A stretch of 8,565 nucleotides of DNA, from the NCBI GenBank assembly GCA_003168295.1, contig PMST01000370.1, forward strand, positions 2,749 to 11,313, read 5' to 3'. The stretch comes from Actinomycetota bacterium. GTDB taxonomy: Bacteria > Actinomycetota > Actinomycetes > Streptosporangiales > Streptosporangiaceae. The notes beneath the pieces are model-generated. The model was not told the DNA's origin. It was given only the letters and a program-made list of their open reading frames with translations, and made no database searches. The translations under genes and the position numbers were made by a program. Below, in pieces: positions 1 through 4,910 of this stretch (its first letter is position 1; every line of letters starts with the position of its first letter).

Positions 1-695
1 CCCCAGATCAGGACGTTGTGGCCCTGCTTCATCGCCGCGCCGTTGTCCGAGACCAGCTGCCGGAAGGCGGTCGAGTTCACCAGGCCCGGCGTGGCGGCCT
101 CTTCCCAGCTCAGGTGCTTCGGCTTGGGCATCAGCTGGTTGGTCTTGACCAGCGCCAGTTCGGCCAGGCCGCCAAAATTGGTCTCATACCCCCAGATGCG
201 CTGCTCCGGGTCGAGCATCGTGTCGTTGTGGCCATCGGAGCTTTCCAGCTCGACCGACAGGCAGTGCGCGACGACCTCATCGCCCGGCTTCCACGCGGTG
301 ACCCCGGGGGCGGTGCGCAGCACCACGCCCGCCAGGTCCGAGCCGACCACGTGATACGGCAGGTCGTGCCGGGCGGTGGGCCCCGACAGCTTCCCGTAAC
401 GCCGCAGGAAGGCGAAGGAGGAAACCGGCGAGAAGATGGAGCTCCAGACGGTGTTGTAGTTGACCGCGCTCGCCATCACGGCGACAAGCGCCTCACCCAG
501 GCCAAGCTCGGGGACCGGCACCTCTTCTACGTGCAGGGATTTGCGCGGGTCCCGGTCCCGGGTGTGGATCCCGTCGAACATGTGCTCTTCGTCCCGGTGC
601 AGGGTGACGGCCCGGTAGGCCTCCGGCAGCGGCAGGGCCGCGAAATCAGCAGGCTGGCTGCCGGGGGCCAGGATCGTGTCAAGGACTTCCTTCAA
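1..695 (-). CDS. ccr: Crotonyl-CoA carboxylase/reductase, N-terminal part (cut by window edge)
   Basis: The enzyme catalyses NADPH-dependent reductive carboxylation of crotonyl-CoA to ethylmalonyl-CoA, the key step of the ethylmalonyl-CoA pathway and a source of polyketide extender units; it is cytosolic. Only 231 codons are present of a family length near 445. The translation closely follows streptomycete Ccr as I remember it: LPLPEAYRAVTLHRDE at about residues 22-37, RDPRKSLHVEEVPVPELG at 48-65, MASAVNYNTVW at 74-84, HDLPYHVVGSDLAGVVLRT at 110-128, DTMLDPEQRIWG at 158-169 and KTNQLMPKPKHLSWEEAA at 184-201. It ends just before the nucleotide-binding glycine motif. The start is TTG at 695-693: an in-frame TAG lies four codons upstream, and AGGAGG sits 5 nt before it. 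Of the described CO2-pocket residues, Asn81 and Glu171 are present, but residue 170 is Tyr where the characterised enzyme has Phe. The fused hydrolase/OsmC gene lies 195 bp upstream on the same strand. Identity is very secure; the C-terminal half cannot be judged. Confidence 0.96.
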   Translation of the reverse strand, partial: MKEVLDTILAPGSQPADFAALPLPEAYRAVTLHRDEEHMFDGIHTRDRDPRKSLHVEEVPVPELGLGEALVAVMASAVNYNTVWSSIFSPVSSFAFLRRYGKLSGPTARHDLPYHVVGSDLAGVVLRTAPGVTAWKPGDEVVAHCLSVELESSDGHNDTMLDPEQRIWGYETNFGGLAELALVKTNQLMPKPKHLSWEEAATPGLVNSTAFRQLVSDNGAAMKQGHNVLIW

Positions 696-700
696 GGCTG

Positions 701-706
701 CCTCCT
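701..706 (-). promoter_or_regulatory. Ribosome binding site of ccr, deciding a TTG start
   Basis: The minus strand reads AGGAGG here, five bases ahead of the TTG at 695. No ATG or GTG is available in frame, because TAG at 707-705 closes the frame just upstream. The site therefore fixes the unusual start codon. Confidence 0.85.
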
Positions 707-803
707 ACCAGGCAGCACCTGCGTTGAGGGCGCAGGAGGCCTGGGCGACGCTGGGAATTCGAGCGTGCACCAGGGTTGGGGCAAGTACCACGCCCCGTTC
801 GGC

Positions 804-853
804 ATAAAAAAGCAAAGATACGACCTAATTGATAAAAAAGTGCATTTTTATTG
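804..853 (-). promoter_or_regulatory. AT-rich upstream region of ccr with repeated ATAAAAAAG
   Basis: This A/T-rich patch is the main AT-rich stretch in a GC-rich window. It holds two direct copies of ATAAAAAAG (804-812 and 832-840, 28 bp apart). It also has a short dyad, ATAAAAA (832-838) against TTTTTAT (845-851), around AGTGCA. On the minus strand, TATCTT at 820-815 fits the actinobacterial TANNNT type of -10 box; no good -35 is seen. The patch lies 108-158 bp upstream of the ccr start and downstream of the hydrolase/OsmC stop. A promoter, operator, AT-binding silencer site or terminator are all possible; a control region for ccr is the inference. Confidence 0.45.
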
Positions 854-890
854 TCTGAACGGACCGCGGTTATACGGAAATCGTGATGTT

Positions 891-2042
891 TTAGCCGCCC
901 GGCTGATCCTCGATCGTGGTGACGAGCACCTCGGAATGCAGCGTGCGGTGAACCGGGCAGCGTTCGGCAATGCCCAGCAGCCGGGCCCGCTGGTCATCGG
1001 TGAGCTCACCCTCGAACTGCAGCTCGCGGTCGATCTGGTCCAGCTGGCCGGTCCTGGTTTCGCAGTAGGCGCAGTCCGTGGCGTGGATGCGCCGATGGCG
1101 CAGCCGTACCGTGGTCTGGCGCAGCGGCCAGCCCTTGCGGTCGGCGTACATGCGTACCGTGATGGCGGTGCAGGCGCCAAGACCGGCTAGGAGCAGGTCG
1201 TAGGGGGTTGGGCCGCTGTCGGCGCCGCCGATGGCGGCCGGCTCGTCGGCGACCAGCTGGTGGCCGCCGGCGATAATGCGCTGGCCGTACGGGCCGGCAC
1301 CGGACTCGGTCACGACCACAACATCATCGCGGGCGGGTCCGGGGGTCGATGTGCCGCGGTCCGGGCCTTCAGCGGCGGGCAGGTAGCGCGCCGCCCACGC
1401 GGCCATGACGCCGGCCGCAAAGGCGGCATCGGCGGGGCGGGTCAGCCCATGATCCGCGCCATCGAGGCTGATGAAGGACTTGGGGTGGCGCGCCGCCTCG
1501 AAGATGACCTCGGCATCGCCGAAGCCCACCACCTCGTCGTCCGGCGCGTGGATGACCAGCAGCGGGCGGCCCAACGCGGCGATGCGCTGGTGCTGTGCCT
1601 GCTGTGCCTGCTGTGTCTGGCCGCCGATCTGGTCCGGGGCGGCCAGCTGAGCGGCATCGGCCGACGTAGCCAGGGCCACCACGGCGCGCGTCTCGGGCAC
1701 CTGGCCGGCGATCGCGAAGACCGCGGCCCCGCCGAGTGAATGGCCGACGAGGATGCTCGGCGCGGCCATGGTGGAGCGGAGCTGAGCGGCGGCCATGGCC
1801 AGGTCATCGGCACCCAAGCGGGCCGGTTTTTCATCGGCGGGAGCGAAGTCCAGGCTGAGCACGGCCATGCTTTGCTCGTTGAAGCTGCGCGCGATCTGGG
1901 CCGCGGCGGGACCCGCGTTACCGCCGCTGAAGCAGTGGGCGACCAGCACCACGGCCCGTGGCTTCCCGTCCGGCAGGTCCAGCCGCCCGGCCAGCCGGCC
2001 GGCGCGCGCACCGGCAAACGTGAGCGTTCGGGTCTCGGTCAC
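891..2042 (-). CDS. Fused alpha/beta hydrolase - OsmC family protein
   Basis: This 383-residue protein joins two domains. Residues 1-222 are an alpha/beta hydrolase, with nucleophile motif GHSLGG (Ser102), acid APDDE (Asp168 or Asp169) and His198 in DGADHGL. Residues about 238-383 are an OsmC-type thiol peroxidase domain with its two cysteines in [12 protein letters not shown] (Cys291) and ERCPVHRTL (Cys362). This fusion is a known bacterial family. It presumably couples hydrolysis with peroxide or hydroperoxide detoxification, but substrates are unclear. GTG at 2042 is chosen because AAAGGTG lies about 7 nt upstream; the open frame runs further to 2246 but through a dyad. Compared with remembered relatives of about 405 residues, two stretches look missing: the loop after LSLDFAP (about 65-72) and the lid before [10 protein letters not shown] (about 138-151), the latter occupied by a Gln/Ala-rich repeat. 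The gene is divergent from the phasin-like gene; ccr follows downstream. Confidence 0.9.
   Translation of the reverse strand: MTETRTLTFAGARAGRLAGRLDLPDGKPRAVVLVAHCFSGGNAGPAAAQIARSFNEQSMAVLSLDFAPADEKPARLGADDLAMAAAQLRSTMAAPSILVGHSLGGAAVFAIAGQVPETRAVVALATSADAAQLAAPDQIGGQTQQAQQAQHQRIAALGRPLLVIHAPDDEVVGFGDAEVIFEAARHPKSFISLDGADHGLTRPADAAFAAGVMAAWAARYLPAAEGPDRGTSTPGPARDDVVVVTESGAGPYGQRIIAGGHQLVADEPAAIGGADSGPTPYDLLLAGLGACTAITVRMYADRKGWPLRQTTVRLRHRRIHATDCAYCETRTGQLDQIDRELQFEGELTDDQRARLLGIAERCPVHRTLHSEVLVTTIEDQPGG
1591..1617. repeat. 9-bp tandem repeat inside the hydrolase/OsmC gene
   Basis: Three tandem copies of TGCTGTGCC occur here, the third changed to TGCTGTGTC. Read on the coding (minus) strand they give the Gln/Ala-rich stretch QTQQAQQAQ at about residues 142-150 of the hydrolase domain. 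Because the unit is 9 bp, copy-number change would keep the frame. Confidence 0.85.
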
Positions 2043-2095
2043 GGTGACACCTTTCTGATGCGAAACGCTATGACAGTCCGGCAGGCCGGCGCAGC

Positions 2096-2122
2096 ACCGT
2101 TCCGTCCTGTGGATGGAACGGT
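2096..2122. promoter_or_regulatory. 27-bp dyad, candidate operator between divergent genes
   Basis: ACCGTTCCGTCC (2096-2107) and GGATGGAACGGT (2111-2122) are inverted copies with one mismatch around a TGT spacer. The site lies 54 bp upstream of the hydrolase/OsmC start and 100 bp upstream of the divergent small gene. Size and symmetry suit a dimeric repressor (TetR, MarR or GntR type). No regulator gene is in the window, so the binding protein is unknown. An RNA hairpin in the hydrolase leader is the alternative. Confidence 0.6.
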
Positions 2123-2221
2123 AGTGCCGCGGGCCAGCGGCCGTGGTAAGCATTAACTTCGGGCGATGGGGAATGTTCGCGTCGGGCAGCGTTTTGCGGA
2201 CTCCGCGGAAGGATGACGTCG

Positions 2222-2587
2222 ATGGCCGACGAAGAGCAGAGCACATTCGGTGTGATTCCCGGCTTGGTCCAGGAATACATCGGTCAATTTTGGGCGGCCA
2301 CCGAGAAGCTGCAGGACCTCGGCCGATCCGGCGGGAGTCCCCCGCCGACCCCCAGCGCGATGCCGCTGCCTGGCGCCTTTTCCGCGGCGCAGATGACCGC
2401 GATCGCCGACAGCATCGCCGAGCAGCGACAAAGCATAGCGGCGCTGAAGGCCCAGCTGTCCGTGTACGACGAGCAGCTTGCGGTGCTGGAGCAGGCCCTC
2501 GGCCCGTTCACGGAGTGGAGCAAGACATGGGCCGACTTCGAACAGCAGCTGCTGAACATGGGCCGCAAGCCGGAGACCGGAAAGTAG
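2222..2587 (+). CDS. Small coiled-coil protein, possibly phasin/PhaM-like
   Basis: This 121-residue protein has no cysteine, no signal peptide and no membrane segment. An N-terminal amphipathic stretch (FGVIPGLVQEYIGQFWAATE, residues 9-28) is followed by a Gly/Pro/Ser linker (about 35-50). A helix at 54-93 carries an uninterrupted 3-4 heptad pattern: Met58, Ile61, Ile65, Gln68, Ile72, Leu75, Leu79, Tyr82, Leu86, Leu89, Leu93. A Trp-containing tail (TEWSKTWADFEQQLLNM) ends the protein. This resembles the layout of polyhydroxyalkanoate granule proteins such as PhaM or phasins, and ccr nearby handles crotonyl-CoA, but I see no diagnostic motif, so function is inference. ATG at 2222 is preferred over ATG at 2213 because AAGGA (2209-2213) overlaps the earlier codon and is 8 nt from the later one. 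It is convergent with the FUSC gene, and an inverted repeat overlaps its 3' end. Confidence 0.72.
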   Translation: MADEEQSTFGVIPGLVQEYIGQFWAATEKLQDLGRSGGSPPPTPSAMPLPGAFSAAQMTAIADSIAEQRQSIAALKAQLSVYDEQLAVLEQALGPFTEWSKTWADFEQQLLNMGRKPETGK

Positions 2588-2621
2588 GCCAGCGGGCAGG
2601 TACCTGATGGCTTGCGGCCCA
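2559..2621. terminator. 13-bp perfect inverted repeat, candidate bidirectional terminator
   Basis: TGGGCCGCAAGCC (2559-2571) and GGCTTGCGGCCCA (2609-2621) are exact inverted copies enclosing 37 bp, which include the stop codon of the small coiled-coil gene and the palindrome CAGGTACCTG (2597-2606). The repeat lies between two convergent genes and 20 bp past the FUSC stop codon. There is no U-rich tail, as is common in actinobacteria. One arm lies inside coding sequence, so it may instead be an mRNA-stabilising structure. Confidence 0.5.
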
Positions 2622-2641
2622 CGAGGGGGTGCTGTTTCCCG

Positions 2642-3730
2642 TCACTTGTCTGCCGTTGGGTCGAGGTCGACCGCCCGGCGTAGGTCGGCCGCGCTCGCCT
2701 GGGTGAGCAAGCCGAGGAACGCGAGGTAGCTCTCGGTGCTGAGCGCATGGTCATCGATCAGCTCGCCGACATGGTCGGCGGCAGCAATTGAGCCAGAAAC
2801 GTCGTCCGGTCCTCGGTCCGCCAGGATGTTCAGCGCGGCGGCAAGGTCACCGATTGCCTCTCGTAGCGGGCTCGGCACCGCCACGTCTGCTTGGGCCGCC
2901 GCGTTAGCAACGCGTAGCAGGCTCAGCACGGTGCCTGCGAGCAGGTTGAGCTCCCCCCAGTGCGCCTCGGCGCGTCGCACCGGCATGCGGTCACGCCAGC
3001 GGCGCGGCGCCAGCCCGACGATTCGCACCGCCGTACTATGGGCGTCGGTAAGCGTGGCCAGTCGACGATGAATGTGCCGGCTGGTGGAGAGCGTCCAGGC
3101 TGCGTCGGGGCGGGATCGGCCCGCGAGGACCTCGCCGAGGTGATCAACCGCCTCACCGAGCGTGGCGAATAGGGCCTGGGTAGCGTCACGGATCAGTGGC
3201 AGTGGTGCGGCGGGGAACAGGATGACCGCCATCGTGAGCGCCACGCCGCCGCCGATCAGTGCGTCGAGCAACCGCTCCGGTCCGGTGCCGCTGTGGTGCA
3301 GGGCGATGACCAGGACCGCCGAGGAGGCCGTCTGGTTGGTGAACATCGCTCCCGCCCCGACGAAGTCGCGGCCGATCACCGTGGCCAGACACATCGACAT
3401 CAGCACGGCCACCCCCAGGGCGACCGGGCCTATCCCCGCGACGGCCTGCACACCGATACCGATGACGATCCCCAGCGCGACCCCCATGATCAGCTGCAGC
3501 GCGCGTTGACCACGCATGATCCCGCTGGCGCCCAGCGAGACCGCCGCGGAAACCGGGGCGAAAAACGGCTGCGAGTGACCCAGCAGGTCGTGCGCGATGT
3601 ACCAGGCGACGCCGGCCGCGACCGCGGCCTGCGTAACCGGCCATACGACACGACGCAGCCGCCGGTAAGCCACCTCCGCCATCCCGGACAGCCGGGAGTG
3701 AACCATACCGAACCAGCGAAGGTCGAACAT
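2642..3730 (-). CDS. FUSC-family membrane protein (aromatic acid exporter type)
   Basis: This is a 362-residue inner-membrane protein. The N-terminal half has about six hydrophobic segments (about 31-48, 56-70, 78-97, 100-120, 128-145, 155-172). A soluble, helical C-terminal domain of roughly 180 residues follows. This is the half-size FUSC/ArAE layout; the family includes fusaric acid resistance proteins and the p-hydroxybenzoate exporter AaeB. The segment QPFFAPVSAAVSLGASG at about 54-70 and the repeated GxxxG-like stretches at 83-105 fit the FUSC_2 domain. The ATG at 3730 is a judgement: its Shine-Dalgarno is weak, AGGA sits about 12 nt away, and ATG codons at 3706 and 3682 or TTG at 3790 are alternatives. 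A near-palindrome lies 48 bp upstream. Export of an aromatic or organic acid would suit the neighbouring lactonase-like hydrolase and monooxygenase, but the substrate is unknown. Confidence 0.8.
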   Translation of the reverse strand: MFDLRWFGMVHSRLSGMAEVAYRRLRRVVWPVTQAAVAAGVAWYIAHDLLGHSQPFFAPVSAAVSLGASGIMRGQRALQLIMGVALGIVIGIGVQAVAGIGPVALGVAVLMSMCLATVIGRDFVGAGAMFTNQTASSAVLVIALHHSGTGPERLLDALIGGGVALTMAVILFPAAPLPLIRDATQALFATLGEAVDHLGEVLAGRSRPDAAWTLSTSRHIHRRLATLTDAHSTAVRIVGLAPRRWRDRMPVRRAEAHWGELNLLAGTVLSLLRVANAAAQADVAVPSPLREAIGDLAAALNILADRGPDDVSGSIAAADHVGELIDDHALSTESYLAFLGLLTQASAADLRRAVDLDPTADK

Positions 3731-3777
3731 TCCACTACCAATTCCTCGTCGCGGCTGCCGCCAGCATGCTCCCTTAC

Positions 3778-3800
3778 GTTCCGGAAACAAGTTTCGGTTC
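3778..3800. promoter_or_regulatory. Near-palindrome upstream of the FUSC gene, candidate operator
   Basis: GTTCCGGAAAC (3778-3788) and GTTTCGGTTC (3791-3800) are inverted copies apart from one extra G, centred on AA; the exact core is GAAAC-AA-GTTTC. It lies 48 bp upstream of the chosen FUSC start, where an operator controlling an exporter gene would be expected. No cognate regulator is in the window. Confidence 0.45.
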
Positions 3801-3859
3801 TACCGAGTGGAACAGCATTGCCAACGCGCACCGGTGACTCTGGTTAAGCGCAGAACGGC

Positions 3860-3884
3860 GGACCCCACGCTGCCGCGGGCGTCC
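3860..3884 (-). terminator. Hairpin after the lactonase-like gene
   Basis: Read on the minus strand, nine bases after the stop codon, this 25-nt segment folds into a hairpin. It has about ten base pairs (GGAC-CCC-GCG against CGT-GGG-GTCC, with one G bulge and one G-U pair) and a four-base loop. It is G/C-rich without a U tract, which is usual for actinobacterial terminators. Energy was not computed. Confidence 0.45.
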
Positions 3885-3893
3885 CGTCTGCTG

Positions 3894-4679
3894 TCAGAAG
3901 GCAAAGAATTCGGCTAGTGCTTGGGCGACCGCACTCGGGGACTCGGCGGGCGGCAGATGGCCGCACCCCGCGAATACCTGCAGCCGGCTTCCGGTGATGG
4001 CGTCGGCGTCCTGCTGAGCGCGAGCCGGCGGCACGACGCCGTCGTGCTCGCCCGGTCCGAGCAGGAACGGAACCGTGATCCGGTCAAGGTCCGGGCGGCG
4101 GTCGAACTCCGCGAGAGCCTCGCAGGCCAGCGAGTAGGACTCGGCGTCGGTATCGGCCAGGGTTTGCAGCAGCCGCCCGGCGGTGTCGCCGTCGCGCTCC
4201 AGAAAACCCGGGGCGAACCACCGCTGGGAGGAACCGGCCACCATAACCTGCGTGCCGGCCTTGCGGACAAGCGCGGCGCGTTCCGTCCACGAGGACGTCT
4301 CGCCGAAACGCGACGCAGCCGCGACGGCCGCGACGGCCCGGAATGGGCCGGGGTCCAGGCCGAGCTCGAACGCCACGGCACCACCGAGGGATACTCCCGC
4401 GTAGTACGCGGGTCGGCCGGCCGCGGCCGCGTCGGCGAGGGCCCGCACCGACGCGGCCAGGTCCTTGACCGTGAATCCTTCGGTAGCAGGCCGGCTGAGC
4501 CCATGCCCAGGCAGGTCCCATCCGACCACCTCGAAGCCGGCTAGCTGCGCCGCGCACGGCCCCCAGAGCGTCCCGACAGCAGTTCCGAGCGACGGCCCGA
4601 CGACGAGGAGCGCGCTCTCGGCGGCGGTCCCCGCCAGCCGGGTCGCTGCGAGCTCGGGGTGTTTGATGGTAGTGCTCAT
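3894..4679 (-). CDS. Alpha/beta hydrolase, 3-oxoadipate enol-lactonase (PcaD)-like
   Basis: This 261-residue soluble hydrolase has nucleophile Ser97 in GVSLGG, acid Asp213 in GPGEHDGVVPP and His241 in GCGHLPPAE. The oxyanion region VVGPSLGTAVGTLW (about 26-39) and GWDLPGHGLS (53-62) follow the PcaD pattern; PcaD cleaves 3-oxoadipate enol-lactone in the beta-ketoadipate pathway. No other pca gene is in the window and the oxyanion motif is GPSLGT rather than the NSLGT I recall for proteobacterial PcaD, so a different lactone or ester is possible. ATG at 4679 has GGAGG 9 nt upstream. The gene is divergent from the FAD monooxygenase, and a dyad lies in the shared gap, which suggests joint control. 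It is upstream of the FUSC gene on the same strand with 163 bp between them, including a likely terminator. Confidence 0.82.
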   Translation of the reverse strand: MSTTIKHPELAATRLAGTAAESALLVVGPSLGTAVGTLWGPCAAQLAGFEVVGWDLPGHGLSRPATEGFTVKDLAASVRALADAAAAGRPAYYAGVSLGGAVAFELGLDPGPFRAVAAVAAASRFGETSSWTERAALVRKAGTQVMVAGSSQRWFAPGFLERDGDTAGRLLQTLADTDAESYSLACEALAEFDRRPDLDRITVPFLLGPGEHDGVVPPARAQQDADAITGSRLQVFAGCGHLPPAESPSAVAQALAEFFAF

Positions 4680-4754
4680 CGGTCTTGCCCTCCGGTGGGT
4701 ACAGCTCGGAGGCCTGCTCCCCTCCGCTTACAACATATGGCGCGCCGGGGGGCT

Positions 4755-4780
4755 TGCGGCAAGACTTGGGTCATGCCGCA
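4755..4780. promoter_or_regulatory. Dyad in the divergent control region
   Basis: TGCGGCA (4755-4761) and TGCCGCA (4774-4780) are exact inverted 7-bp arms with a 12-bp spacer. They lie between the lactonase-like gene (75 bp from its start) and the leader ORF/monooxygenase unit (46 bp from the leader start). The placement fits an operator acting on both divergent genes. No convincing -35/-10 pair was found in the gap. Confidence 0.45.
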
Positions 4781-4826
4781 CAATCACGGGCTGAGGCCAT
4801 AACCGGCGGAACGGGAGTACCGAAAC

Positions 4827-4910
4827 ATGCTGTTGTCGACGACCGGGACGACTGGGACGACTGGGACCAGCACGAGCATGACGAAAGGCCGGGTGGGGAG
4901 CGGCGAGTAA
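4827..4910 (+). CDS. 27-residue Thr/Gly-rich leader ORF coupled to the monooxygenase
   Basis: ATG at 4827 is preceded by GGGAG 9 nt upstream. The frame runs 27 codons to TAA at 4908-4910, whose last A is the first base of the monooxygenase ATG (TAATG). The peptide begins MLLSTTG, has three Thr-Thr-Gly units encoded by a 9-bp tandem repeat, and ends KGRVGSGE. Nine of its 27 residues are Thr. There is no signal peptide or membrane segment. The Shine-Dalgarno at the right distance plus the one-base stop/start overlap suggest real translation and translational coupling. It may be a regulatory leader peptide or a tiny protein. It could also be chance, since short open frames are common in GC-rich DNA. 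Confidence 0.45.
   Translation: MLLSTTGTTGTTGTSTSMTKGRVGSGE
4841..4867. repeat. Three 9-bp tandem repeats in the monooxygenase leader
   Basis: GACCGGGAC is followed by two copies of GACTGGGAC, without gaps. The repeats lie inside the leader ORF, where they specify the repeated Thr-Thr-Gly unit. Gain or loss of a unit would keep that frame. Confidence 0.85.

Noticed and set aside
18..1190. Plus-strand open frame of 390 codons
   Set aside because: It is antisense to ccr and the hydrolase/OsmC gene and crosses their intergenic gap. The sequence has no recognisable domain, while both minus-strand proteins match known families.
2166..2216. 16-codon ORF ending with ATGA overlap at 2213
   Set aside because: It has no ribosome site, and the ATG it overlaps is not the preferred start of the small coiled-coil gene.
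2043..2246. N-terminal extension of the hydrolase/OsmC protein up to 2246
   Set aside because: The frame is open, but it runs through the strong dyad and overlaps the divergent gene start; GTG at 2042 has a good ribosome site and begins just before the domain.
3731..3790. TTG at 3790 as the FUSC start
   Set aside because: It lies in the centre of the near-palindrome and adds 20 basic, non-conserved-looking residues before the membrane domain, with no clear ribosome site.
4685..4909. N-terminal extension of the monooxygenase from 4685
   Set aside because: It would translate the divergent control region; the Rossmann strand starts right after ATG 4910, which has a proper Shine-Dalgarno.
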